NCBI RefSeq assembly: GCF_034670185.1
Contig: NZ_JAXMNY010000002.1
Span: 186,001-250,000 of the forward strand
Length of the DNA: 64,000 nucleotides
From: Nisaea sp.
GTDB taxonomy: Bacteria; Pseudomonadota; Alphaproteobacteria; Thalassobaculales; Thalassobaculaceae
Reading direction: 5' to 3'
A model generated the notes under the pieces. The model saw only the letters and a list, made by a program, of their open reading frames with translations. It made no database searches and had not been told where the DNA came from. The position numbers and the translations under genes are program-made. Within the stretch, counting starts at the first letter, position 1. Every line of letters begins with the position of its first letter. Of this stretch, positions 51,343 through 59,758 are shown one piece after another.

Positions 51343-52121
51343 CACTGCTCGTGAAAGACCTGTCCCTTAGCTACGGCCGCACGGAGATCCTGCGGGATAT
51401 CAGCTTCAGCCTTCCAGCCGGGTGCCGGGCCGCGCTGATCGGCCCGAACGGCACCGGAAAATCGAGTCTTCTGAGGGCAATTGCCGGCCTGCAACAGCAT
51501 GGCGGAACCGTCTCTCTGCTCTCGGGCGAACGGCCGGAAGATGCCATTGCCTATATGCCACAGGATACCGGAACGGCTTCAGCCCTGACCGTTCTCGAGG
51601 TTGTGCTGCTTGGCCGGCTGCGAAGCCTCGGCATGCGGGTCGCCGAGAAAGATCGGGAGGCAGCCCTCGAAGCGCTTGCCATCTTCGGACTCACTGACCT
51701 GCAATTGCGAACACTGGGGCACCTCAGTGGCGGCCAGCGCCAACTTGTGTTCCTGGCCCAGGCGCTGGTTCGCGCGCCAGCCGTCCTGCTGCTTGACGAG
51801 CCGACAGCCGCTCTCGATCTGCGTCATCAGATCCTTGTCCTCGATATTGTTCATAAACATTGCCGGGAGCACGGGATCCTCGCCATCGCCGCCATGCACG
51901 ACCTTGGTCTGGCAACCCGCTTCGCCGACCAGATTATCAGCCTGTCGGATGGAAGCATCCTGGCGACCGGCACTCCCGAAACGGTCCTGACGACCGCGAC
52001 GATCGAAACGCTTTACGGGGTCACCGCCGAGATCACCCGTACTGCCTCTGGCGGTTTTGCCATCACGCCGACCGGGCTTTCAAACCCGCCCGGCAGCCGG
52101 GAAGAGCGCGTTTCGGCTTGA
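51339..52121 (+). CDS. ABC transporter ATP-binding protein (FecE/BtuD/HmuV type)
   Basis: A 260-aa ATPase: Walker A GPNGTGKSS, signature LSGGQRQL, Walker B VLLLDEPTAALD, H-loop AAMHDLG. Completes the importer with the two preceding genes. GTG start at 51339 overlaps the permease stop. The C-terminal 30 residues after the H-loop differ from heme-type HmuV, so the substrate stays open (siderophore, heme, cobalamin). Confidence 0.93.
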   Translation: MTLLVKDLSLSYGRTEILRDISFSLPAGCRAALIGPNGTGKSSLLRAIAGLQQHGGTVSLLSGERPEDAIAYMPQDTGTASALTVLEVVLLGRLRSLGMRVAEKDREAALEALAIFGLTDLQLRTLGHLSGGQRQLVFLAQALVRAPAVLLLDEPTAALDLRHQILVLDIVHKHCREHGILAIAAMHDLGLATRFADQIISLSDGSILATGTPETVLTTATIETLYGVTAEITRTASGGFAITPTGLSNPPGSREERVSA

Positions 52122-52229
52122 ATTTCCGCGCTTCCTCAGGCAGAAGCCCTGCACTCCCTATCCGGTTCATGACCGCGCGGCATATCGGCACGCGCCCTGG
52201 TTTTGAGAACCGGCGAAGAGGAAGTTGCA

Positions 52230-52904
52230 TTGATCGCATTCGAAACTGTCAGCGTGACGGCGGGAGACCGGACCGTTCTCGCGGACATCAACCTGACGCT
52301 GCGGGAACGGCGGATTGCCGTGATCGGCGCCAACGGGTCTGGTAAATCGACCTTCGCCCGGCTGATCAACGGCCTGCGCCGGCCAAGCACCGGTGCCGTC
52401 ACCGTGGACGGCCTCGATACCGTGAAGGCCGCGAAGGAAGTCCGTCGGCAAGTCGGCTTTCTGTTTCAGGATCCGGACAACCAGATCGTCATGCCGCTGG
52501 TGGAAGAAGACCTCCGCTTCAGTCTGAAGGCTCTGAAACTCAGCCCGGCGGACGAGGACGAGCGGATCGAGCGCATCCTCGACAGCTACGGGCTGACCCA
52601 TTTGCGCAATCAGCCTTCCCACAGCCTGAGCGGCGGCGAAAAGCAGCTGCTCGCGCTCGCCAATTCAATGCTCCGTGAGCCGCGCTATCTGGTGCTGGAC
52701 GAGCCGACCACCCTGCTCGACCTGAAAAACCGGAAGCGGGTGATGGCTGCCATCGAAGAACTGTCGCAGACGGTGATCTGCGTCACCCATGATCTTGAGA
52801 TTGCGGCGACCGCTGAACGTGTGCTGGTGCTGGCGGACGGCCGTATCGCTTTCGACGGCCCCGCGACGGATGCCATCGCGGCTTACAGGGAGATGGCAGG
52901 GTGA
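52230..52904 (+). CDS. bioM: Biotin ECF transporter ATPase
   Basis: A 224-aa energy-coupling factor ATPase: Walker A GANGSGKST, Q-loop FLFQDPDNQIVMPLVEEDLRF (ECF-type), LSGGEKQLLALA, YLVLDEPTTLLD and the H-loop in VTHDLEI. It energises the BioY substrate-specific subunit. The start at TTG 52230 with GAGGA fits; an earlier TTG (52203) is possible. No BioR or biotin-regulated box is evident in the 100-nt gap upstream. Confidence 0.92.
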   Translation: MIAFETVSVTAGDRTVLADINLTLRERRIAVIGANGSGKSTFARLINGLRRPSTGAVTVDGLDTVKAAKEVRRQVGFLFQDPDNQIVMPLVEEDLRFSLKALKLSPADEDERIERILDSYGLTHLRNQPSHSLSGGEKQLLALANSMLREPRYLVLDEPTTLLDLKNRKRVMAAIEELSQTVICVTHDLEIAATAERVLVLADGRIAFDGPATDAIAAYREMAG

Positions 52905-53500
52905 AACTGTCGCTCTATGTCCGCCGGGACTCCCTGGTTCATGCCCTGCCCGCCGGATGGAAACTCAGCCTGCTGCTCATAACCGGGCTGCTGATCCTGT
53001 TCACAGATGACGCACGGCTGCTTGGTGCCGGTCTAGTCATGGTGTTGATCGGGTTTCCGCTGGCCCGGCTGCCGTTATCGGAAATCCTCCATCAGGCCCG
53101 CCCGCTGCTGATTGTTCTCGCGATCTTCTTTGCGGCACATGCCACGTTCACGTCGATCGATACCGGAACAGTCCTGACGTTGCGGTTCGCCATCATGATC
53201 GCCTGCGGCCTGCTGCTGACGCTTACGACACGCGTCTCGGATCTGATGTCCGTGCTTGAGCGCGCGCTTCGGCCGCTTGCGCCGCTCGGGCTCAATCCGG
53301 AGAAGACCAGCCTTGTTTTCGCCATGACGATCCGCTTCATTCCGGTCTTGGCTGAAACCTGGGAAACTGTCCGCGTGGCACAACAGGCCCGCGGCATGGA
53401 CCGCAATCCGCTCGCCCTGCTGATCCCGATGACGGTGCTGACCCTGCGCCGCGCCGAGCAGATCAGTGATGCCATAGAGGCGCGCGGTGTCGATCTCTAA
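52901..53500 (+). CDS. bioN: Biotin ECF transporter T component
   Basis: A 199-aa transmembrane coupling protein with about five hydrophobic segments. LHALPAGWKLSLLLITGLLILF and RFIPVLAETWETVRVAQQARGMD, with the A-R-G coupling motif, are diagnostic, as is EARGVDL at the end. GTG start overlaps bioM by 4 nt. Confidence 0.9.
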   Translation: MKLSLYVRRDSLVHALPAGWKLSLLLITGLLILFTDDARLLGAGLVMVLIGFPLARLPLSEILHQARPLLIVLAIFFAAHATFTSIDTGTVLTLRFAIMIACGLLLTLTTRVSDLMSVLERALRPLAPLGLNPEKTSLVFAMTIRFIPVLAETWETVRVAQQARGMDRNPLALLIPMTVLTLRRAEQISDAIEARGVDL

Positions 53501-53527
53501 CGCCAGAATTTTCGGAGGCTCTCAATC

Positions 53528-54079
53528 ATGACCACACGCGACCTTGTCCTGATCGCGCTTTTCGCAGCGATTACCGCCGTGCTCGGGCTTTTCCCGGCCC
53601 TCACGCTTCCGATTACCGGAGTGCCGGTGACGGCGCAGACGCTTGGCGTCATGCTGGCCGGCTCCATCCTCGGCGCCCGGCGCGGCGGCCTGGCGCTGGT
53701 CGTCTTTCTGGTGCTGGTCGCTGTCGGCCTGCCACTGCTTGCCGGCGGACGCGGCGGCGCGGCGGTCTTCTCGGGCGTCACTGCCGGTTTCCTGTTCAGC
53801 TGGCCGGTTGCGGCCTTCGTGATCGGATGGCTGACGGAAAAGACCTGGGACCGGTACGCGCTCATCCACGCGGTCTCGATCAATGTCTTTGGCGGCATCC
53901 TGATCGTTTACGCCGGCGGGATTGCCTGGATGGTAGCGGTTGCCGGCATTCCGCTCGACAAGGCGCTCTATGGCTCCCTGCCGTTTATTCCGGGCGATGC
54001 GCTCAAGGTCATCGCCGCAGCCACGGCCGCTGTCGCCCTGAAGCGGTACCAGCAACATCCACTCGGCCGGACGGCTTGA
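53528..54079 (+). CDS. bioY: Biotin transporter substrate-specific subunit
   Basis: A 183-aa integral membrane S-component with six hydrophobic segments. ITGVPVTAQTLGVMLAGSILGARRGGLALVVFLVLVAVGLPLLAGGRGG is the BioY signature, and GDALKVIAAATAAVALKR ends the protein. It binds biotin and docks on BioMN. ATG at 53528 is 27 nt after bioN. A terminator follows the stop. Confidence 0.96.
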   Translation: MTTRDLVLIALFAAITAVLGLFPALTLPITGVPVTAQTLGVMLAGSILGARRGGLALVVFLVLVAVGLPLLAGGRGGAAVFSGVTAGFLFSWPVAAFVIGWLTEKTWDRYALIHAVSINVFGGILIVYAGGIAWMVAVAGIPLDKALYGSLPFIPGDALKVIAAATAAVALKRYQQHPLGRTA

Positions 54080-54098
54080 GAGGTTCAGAAATAAAAAA

Positions 54099-54118
54099 GC
54101 GGCCCTCAGGGGCCGCTT
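54099..54118. terminator. Bidirectional intrinsic terminator
   Basis: GCGGCCC-TCA-GGGCCGC-type hairpin with T-rich flanks on both sides (AAAAAA upstream, TTTC downstream). It ends bioMNY and the convergent small gene at 54141. Confidence 0.88.
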
Positions 54119-54140
54119 TCATTCCAGTCTGAAGAAAAAT

Positions 54141-54437
54141 TCAGACTGCGATATCGAGGGTCGTGCCCCTGTTCGGATCACCGGAACCCGGCAACCGACT
54201 GTCATTGCCCAGTGCGGCCGCACCTGGATTCTGGTTCTCGCCACGATCAGCCGAAGTGTCCGTCACGTTCACCACTGTCGGCTCGCTCGGGGTAGCATCG
54301 ACACTGGCGCCGTTTGCGCCGATCTGCTGCTCGCCCTCATCACCTTCGGCCGCAGGCCGTGAAATCGGCTCTTGCTGCGTCTGAGTGACGTTTCTGAGGT
54401 CTGCTACCGATGCGCTTACTGCTGGCCCAACAGCCAT
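54141..54437 (-). CDS. Small disordered protein of unknown function
   Basis: A 98-aa protein I do not recognise. It is low in hydrophobics, rich in Ala, Gly, Asn, Pro, Thr and acidic residues, with no predicted folded domain, signal or membrane part. It starts MAVGPAVSASVADLRN; GGAGG sits 5 nt before the ATG at 54437, which favours real translation, and a terminator follows. Resembles small motility/secretion-associated accessory proteins in composition only. Confidence 0.5.
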   Translation of the reverse strand: MAVGPAVSASVADLRNVTQTQQEPISRPAAEGDEGEQQIGANGASVDATPSEPTVVNVTDTSADRGENQNPGAAALGNDSRLPGSGDPNRGTTLDIAV

Positions 54438-54547
54438 GTTAGCCTCCAACCGACATTAGGAACCGATCCTGTTTCCTGCTCACAGAATAGAGATATTCGT
54501 TCGAAGTTTCAATTCAAGTCTGATTACAGGCATTTCGGCAGCCCCAT

Positions 54548-55504
54548 TCAACCGAACGCCGCCTGAAAGTCCTCTATCAGACCATCCGGGTCTTCTGCCG
54601 GAACACCGAACCGGACAAGCCCGTCCGGAAATCCGAGGACGCGGCGGATTTCTTCCGGAACAGCCTCATAATCCCTGTGTGCATAGTGCCAGAAGGTTCC
54701 CGGCTGGCCCGGAACCAACCCTGGCCGAAACCAGGCCAGGCGCGCCAGAGCCGCATCCACTTCTTCCGACCGGCCCTGAAAGGTAACCGACAGATCGGGG
54801 CAGCCGCCGCCGGGGTAGAAAAGCTCCGCAACGCACGCATGATCCTTGAGGAAAGCGGCGAGCTGCGCCGCCGCCGCCGCACGCGCGGCTATATGCCCGG
54901 GTGCGGCGCTCAAAGCCAGCCGCAGCGCCTCAGCCTCCGCCGGGCCCGGCATTGCATCAAATGCTCTCTGCAGATAAGCGAAGCGATCCTCGGCAAACCC
55001 GGAATTCTCGGAAAAAGCGACCAGTCCTCCGCGACCGGCATCGGCGGGTGCGGATGTGAAAACCATGTCACATCCTTCCGCAAGCGGCTTGACCGCTTCA
55101 TGGCCCAGCACCGAGTTATCGACCAGAACCATAATGTCGCGGGCTTTCGCAAATTCCACGACCCGCGCGAGGTTCGCACGGGAAAGCCTGGGTCCAGATA
55201 CGGTTTCGACCCAAAGCAGCCGCGTCTCGCCGGTGACAGCCACCGCCAGCGCGTCAAGGTCCGCCATATCAGCGAAACCTACCTTGAGACCGGCGGAACG
55301 GCGCCGGACGGATTCGATCACACGGTACGTATCGGGATGGGCTCCGTCGGAGAGAACCAGATGGGCGCCTCCGTCCAACATATCGAGCACTGTAGAAATC
55401 GCCACGGGAGCCGAGACGAAAGCATATCCGTTTCCGCCTCCATTGGCCGTTGCGAATGCGCGCTCGAGCGCGACCAGCTCGGCCGGTTTTTCCATCCGGA
55501 ACAT
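54548..55504 (-). CDS. PLP-fold (Cys/Met metabolism) pseudoenzyme-like protein
   Basis: A 318-aa protein of the cystathionine gamma-synthase/beta-lyase fold, shorter than the usual ~390 aa because the N-terminal arm is missing. The Asp that contacts the pyridine nitrogen is present (VLVDNSVLG, D129). The lysine that should form the PLP Schiff base is not: the S-A-T-K-Y position reads SAPAD (151-155), so K is A154. The usual active-site SG-x-A-A-I loop reads SAPVAI. It probably does not catalyse beta- or gamma-elimination. The ATG at 55504 is 2 nt past the stop of the upstream gene, so the two are coupled. Confidence 0.75.
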   Translation of the reverse strand: MFRMEKPAELVALERAFATANGGGNGYAFVSAPVAISTVLDMLDGGAHLVLSDGAHPDTYRVIESVRRRSAGLKVGFADMADLDALAVAVTGETRLLWVETVSGPRLSRANLARVVEFAKARDIMVLVDNSVLGHEAVKPLAEGCDMVFTSAPADAGRGGLVAFSENSGFAEDRFAYLQRAFDAMPGPAEAEALRLALSAAPGHIAARAAAAAQLAAFLKDHACVAELFYPGGGCPDLSVTFQGRSEEVDAALARLAWFRPGLVPGQPGTFWHYAHRDYEAVPEEIRRVLGFPDGLVRFGVPAEDPDGLIEDFQAAFG

Positions 55505-55506
55505 TT

Positions 55507-56649
55507 TTAGCTTCCGCTTAGGATACGAATGCTGACGCGCGAGAGGGAACTGAGCTGCTCGAACCGTAGATACCGCATCGAGGAATCCCCGACATAGGTC
55601 CGCCAAAGATCGATGGAATGGTCGATCCGACTCATGGAATCGCCAATCTGGAAAAAGCGCTTCCCGGACTTGTGCAGAAATTCGATGAACGGCTCCGGAC
55701 TCTTGTGATCGCGGAAAAGTGTTTCATACGAGTTACGATATTCAGCCAGCATCAGATGCACTGCTTTCCAGCGCTTCTGGTAAAGCTTACGCCATTGACC
55801 GACCTGATCATTCAGGGTCGCCTGCGCAGTAGCCGGCATGCTGTCAAGCGGACGAGACTCTGTATTGAGCCAATTCGCAAAATCTTTCCAGATTTCCTGC
55901 CGGCGAGAAAAAATATGCTCGTAATAGATGACGCCTTTCCAGGCGTACAAAGTGTCCGACGCGTCGCTATCCTGGATCTGCATGGCCTGGAGCAACGGCT
56001 TCAGGGCCTCCATGTCGCTGGCGTCCCAGAGCTTGTTGACCAGCGTCTTCAGATAGCTGGCGCGGTTTGCATCGGTGACACCTTCAAATGCCGTTTCCAC
56101 GATCGGCTGGAACTGCTTCATGACATGGTCGCGTACACGACCGAATTCAGCGGCGGTCATCTCGAAATAACCCGGATGCGGATCGAACCCCTCGGCCTCC
56201 ATCCGCTCCCGAAACAGGAACGGGTCGACCGAGGGAAGATCATCCAGAATTTTCAGAATCTTGAGATCGGCTTCGGCTTCCGCGGACTCCGGGGAATCCG
56301 ACATGCCGGCCTGAAATTGCAGCGCGGTCCGCAGGTTCCGGTCATTCAGGAAAATGGACCGGCCGCCGTCGAGATCCGCCTTCTCGCTGTAGGAGAAGAA
56401 AACCTTGGTCCCGACAGGCTTCGTCGCCGATTCCCGCATATCGTCGTCGGGATAGGTTTCCTTCATGAAGATCGCGTTGTTCAGATCCCGCGTCTTGAAC
56501 AGGAACTGCCCCGGCGCACCACCTTCGGCAAGAACGTTACGATGCAATGCCGCGCAGTTGAAAACCCGGGAAGACCCGGCCTGCAACATGCGCGACAGCT
56601 GCTCAACGGCTAGCCGCTCTATCGAGACACGTTTACGCGTATGACCCAT
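55507..56649 (-). CDS. Orphan protein of unknown function
   Basis: A 380-aa cytosolic protein I do not recognise. No signal peptide or membrane segment. It is rich in aromatic and charged residues, largely helical in appearance, with segments such as MLAEYRNSYETLFRDHKSPEP and YYEHIFSRRQEIWKDFANWL. No catalytic motif is visible. ATG at 56649. It ends 2 nt before the pseudoenzyme start, a spacing typical of translational coupling, so the two may form a complex. Confidence 0.65.
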   Translation of the reverse strand: MGHTRKRVSIERLAVEQLSRMLQAGSSRVFNCAALHRNVLAEGGAPGQFLFKTRDLNNAIFMKETYPDDDMRESATKPVGTKVFFSYSEKADLDGGRSIFLNDRNLRTALQFQAGMSDSPESAEAEADLKILKILDDLPSVDPFLFRERMEAEGFDPHPGYFEMTAAEFGRVRDHVMKQFQPIVETAFEGVTDANRASYLKTLVNKLWDASDMEALKPLLQAMQIQDSDASDTLYAWKGVIYYEHIFSRRQEIWKDFANWLNTESRPLDSMPATAQATLNDQVGQWRKLYQKRWKAVHLMLAEYRNSYETLFRDHKSPEPFIEFLHKSGKRFFQIGDSMSRIDHSIDLWRTYVGDSSMRYLRFEQLSSLSRVSIRILSGS

Positions 56650-56670
56650 TACAAGAATTTTATACCAAAA

Positions 56671-58215
56671 TTACATCCAGGCCTCGATCAAATGTGGTCC
56701 CGGTTCATTCAACGCGCGTTCGAACTGCTCGTTGAATTCTTCCGCGGTCGTAGCCCGGGTCGCCGAAACTCCCATGCCGCCAGCCAGTTGCCGCCAGTCC
56801 AAATCCGGACGGCCGATCTCCAGCATGTCGAAGGCCTTACGGCCCGGGTTTTCGGCGCCGACATTCATCAGTTCGCCCTTCAATATCTCATAGGTTCTAT
56901 TCGCGAAGATAACGTTAACGACGTTGCACTTCTCGCGCGCCTGGGTCCAGAGCGCCTGCAACGTATACATGCCGCTTCCGTCGCCTTCGAGGCAGATCAC
57001 CTTGCGGTCCGGACAGGCGATCGCCGCACCGGTCGCGAACGGCATGCCGATGCCGATGGAGCCACCGGTCAACGACAGCCAGTCATGTTGCTCGGTACCG
57101 GCAGTGAAGGGCATCAGCCCACGGCCGGACGTCACGGACTCATCGGCGATAATGGCGTCTTTCGGCATCAGGTGGCCGATCGCCGCCGCGATGCTCTCCG
57201 GCGTAAGCGCGCCGCTCATCAACGCCGGCTTTTCCGCCTTCTGACGGATCGGCTCGATATCAGTCGCTCCGAGCTCTTCCGCAATGGCGGTTAGGGCGTC
57301 CAGCAGGTCATACCCTTCCGGCGCCACATCGACGACAGTGCAGCCTTCAGGGATCAGCACGCTGGGCTTGTTCGGGTAAGCAAAGAACGCCACCGGTATG
57401 GGCGCGCCCAGCAGGATCAGGTTCTTGACCGTTTCAAGCTGCTTCAGGGCGATGTCCACCGGATACTGGATACGCTCGACCGGCACCCGGCCGGCACCAC
57501 GCTCCCAACGCCTGTTGCTGGTCTTGCAGCTCAGGCGGCAGCCTGTCTTCGCCATGATGCGGCCGGCCATCTCCAGCGCCTCGCCCATCAGCGCGGTGTC
57601 GGAAATATGGATCATGCACTCCTCGCCGGAGGTCAGAGCCGCTGCGGCCGCGCGAATAGCATCGGCTGATGCTTTCGGACGGGCAACCGGCGCAACCGGG
57701 GCGGCCGGGCCGTTGGACTCTTCCCAGGCGGTGTTTGCCGGCAGGATCAATGTCGCCACCTGACCGGGTACGCCCATGGAAGCGGCCACCGCTTCCGCGC
57801 CATCGGCCGCAACGTCCTTGGAGGACCGAGAAGTCTTCACCCAGTCGGAAACCGGGCGGGCGATACCTTCGATATCGGCGGTCAGCGGCGCGTTATATTC
57901 GACGTGATAGGTCGCATGCTCGCCGACGATATTGACGACCGGCGTAAAGGCCTTCTTCGCATTGTGCAGGTTGGCAAGACCGTTGCCGAGGCCCGGGCCG
58001 AGATGCAGCAGGGTAGACGCCGGTTTCAGCGCCATCCGTGCGTAGCCATCCGCCATGCCGGTGACGACGCCCTCAAACAGGCCGAGCACGCAACGCATGC
58101 CCTCGACCCGGTCGAGCGCAGCGACGAAGTGCATCTCCGACGTACCGGGGTTGGAAAAACATACGTCCACTCCGGACGCGACAAGGGTCCGCACCAGGCT
58201 CTCAGCGCCGTTCAT
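56671..58215 (-). CDS. Thiamine diphosphate-dependent enzyme (acetolactate synthase-like)
   Basis: A 514-aa ThDP enzyme. The N-terminal pyrimidine domain has GLFEGVVTGMADGYARM, where the Glu activates the cofactor; the C-terminal PP domain has the metal motif GDGSGMYTLQALWTQAREKCNVVNVIFANRTYEIL. It is shorter than IlvB (~570) and lacks a typical FAD-binding middle, so it is likely a decarboxylase or lyase of the COG0028 group rather than a true acetolactate synthase. No IlvN is near. ATG at 58215. Confidence 0.82.
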   Translation of the reverse strand: MNGAESLVRTLVASGVDVCFSNPGTSEMHFVAALDRVEGMRCVLGLFEGVVTGMADGYARMALKPASTLLHLGPGLGNGLANLHNAKKAFTPVVNIVGEHATYHVEYNAPLTADIEGIARPVSDWVKTSRSSKDVAADGAEAVAASMGVPGQVATLILPANTAWEESNGPAAPVAPVARPKASADAIRAAAAALTSGEECMIHISDTALMGEALEMAGRIMAKTGCRLSCKTSNRRWERGAGRVPVERIQYPVDIALKQLETVKNLILLGAPIPVAFFAYPNKPSVLIPEGCTVVDVAPEGYDLLDALTAIAEELGATDIEPIRQKAEKPALMSGALTPESIAAAIGHLMPKDAIIADESVTSGRGLMPFTAGTEQHDWLSLTGGSIGIGMPFATGAAIACPDRKVICLEGDGSGMYTLQALWTQAREKCNVVNVIFANRTYEILKGELMNVGAENPGRKAFDMLEIGRPDLDWRQLAGGMGVSATRATTAEEFNEQFERALNEPGPHLIEAWM

Positions 58216-58332
58216 TTTTATCCTCTGGGATCAGGGAGTCGAAAAAAGAACAGCGATGATGGCGCCGCGCCTTGCAAAGCGCAAGCGCAGTCGCCTCATG
58301 CCATTCGTTCCGATTGCCGACGGATAAAGCAG

Positions 58333-59601
58333 TCAGCTCGCGATTGCGTGCACCTTTCGGGCCTTGCCGCCGAGCTCATGATCGTGCTCGCGGATGAAAC
58401 CCTTGACCACCGGCGCAATCTCCCGGCGCCAGCGTCCACCGTTGAAGACGCCGTAATGGCCGACATTCTTCTGCAGATGGTAATGCTTCATCGAGTCCGG
58501 CAGGTTCGGCGTCATGTCGAGAGCGGCCTTCGTCTGGCCGACACCGGAAATGTCGTCGAGCTCACCTTCGACACACAAAATGGCGGTTCGGGTAATCTGC
58601 TCGGTTTTCACCGGATTCCACCGCGCCATCATCTCGCCTTTCGGCAGGGAATGTTTCTGAAACACGGTTTCCACCGTCTCCAGATAAAACTCCGCCGGAA
58701 GATCCATGACCGCCAGATATTCATCGTAGAAGGCCTTCTTCTTGTCAGCCTCCTCCTCGTCGCCCTGGACCAGGTGATCGAACAGCTCGTTAAGCGAGAT
58801 CATATGCTTATCGAGATTCATCGAGATGAAATTGGTGAGCTGGATGAAACCCGGGTAAACCCGTCGGCCCATGCCCGGATAGGGTGGCGGGACCACGGTT
58901 ACGACATGGCGCTCGAACCATTCGATCGTATGTTCCTTGGCAAGCTTGTTCACCGCCGTCGGGTTGCGTCGGGTGTCGATCGGACCGCCCATCAGTGTCA
59001 TTGAGGCTGGTGCACAGATATCGCCCCAGCCTGACATGATGGAAACGGCGGCCAGCGCCGGCACACTCGGCTGGCAGACTGCCAAAACGTGGGTATTCGG
59101 GCCGAGGTAATGCAGGAAGTCGATGATGTAATCGATATAATCGCTGAGATTGAACCGGTCGGCCGTGATCGGCACGTAGCGGCAATCGGTCCAGTCGGTC
59201 ACGTAGACATCATGGTCTGGCAGCATCGTTTCCACGGTACCCCGCAACAATGTTGCGTAGTGCCCTGAAACCGGCGCCACCACCAGCAGCTTCGGATCGT
59301 TGCGTTTGGTCTTCGTGTCGCGCTTGAAATTCACCAGGCTGCAATAGGTGCGGTGAATAACGACCTCTTCCTCGACCGCGACATCCTTGCCGTCGATCAC
59401 CGTCTTCTCGAAACCCCAGTCGGGTTTGCCGTAGCGCCGGGTAACCCGCTCGAACATTTCCGCGGCGGAATCGATCTGTTTGCCCAGCGGGGTATAGGAA
59501 AGCGGACTCCAGGGCGCCGTCACCGTGTTACGCACAGCTTGCGCTCCCATCCGCCATGGCATGATCGCCATGCGGGTCGCTTCATACATATGATACAGCA
59601 T
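58333..59601 (-). CDS. phaZ: Intracellular polyhydroxyalkanoate depolymerase
   Basis: A 422-aa alpha/beta hydrolase that mobilises stored PHB. The nucleophile is a cysteine in LAVCQPSVPALAA, as in the intracellular i-PHB depolymerase family; KLLVVAPVSGHYATLLRGTVE precedes it, and the histidine in NVGHYGVFNGGRWRREIAP is probably catalytic. No signal peptide, fitting a granule-associated cytosolic enzyme. ATG at 59601. A CTGC-N3-GCA element lies about 100 nt upstream. Confidence 0.93.
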   Translation of the reverse strand: MLYHMYEATRMAIMPWRMGAQAVRNTVTAPWSPLSYTPLGKQIDSAAEMFERVTRRYGKPDWGFEKTVIDGKDVAVEEEVVIHRTYCSLVNFKRDTKTKRNDPKLLVVAPVSGHYATLLRGTVETMLPDHDVYVTDWTDCRYVPITADRFNLSDYIDYIIDFLHYLGPNTHVLAVCQPSVPALAAVSIMSGWGDICAPASMTLMGGPIDTRRNPTAVNKLAKEHTIEWFERHVVTVVPPPYPGMGRRVYPGFIQLTNFISMNLDKHMISLNELFDHLVQGDEEEADKKKAFYDEYLAVMDLPAEFYLETVETVFQKHSLPKGEMMARWNPVKTEQITRTAILCVEGELDDISGVGQTKAALDMTPNLPDSMKHYHLQKNVGHYGVFNGGRWRREIAPVVKGFIREHDHELGGKARKVHAIAS

Positions 59602-59694
59602 CGCTTAAGCTCCGCGTTCCGGCGGACGCACACGTCCAGGCACGATCGCCTGTCGTAAGGTCCGCTCAATAACTACACAATATTGACATTCAAA

Positions 59695-59709
59695 TTGCTG
59701 CATTGCACC
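59695..59709. promoter_or_regulatory. PhaR-like motif upstream of PHA depolymerase
   Basis: TTGCTGCATTGCACC contains CTGC-ATT-GCA, close to the CTGC-N3/4-GCAG sites reported for the PHA regulator PhaR in alphaproteobacteria. It lies 94-108 nt upstream of the depolymerase start. One arm lacks the last G, so confidence is limited. Confidence 0.4.
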
Positions 59710-59758
59710 AAAGAAAGCGTGCAGCCATTCCCGCCTGCCGGAATGTGCTGGCGCCGAC

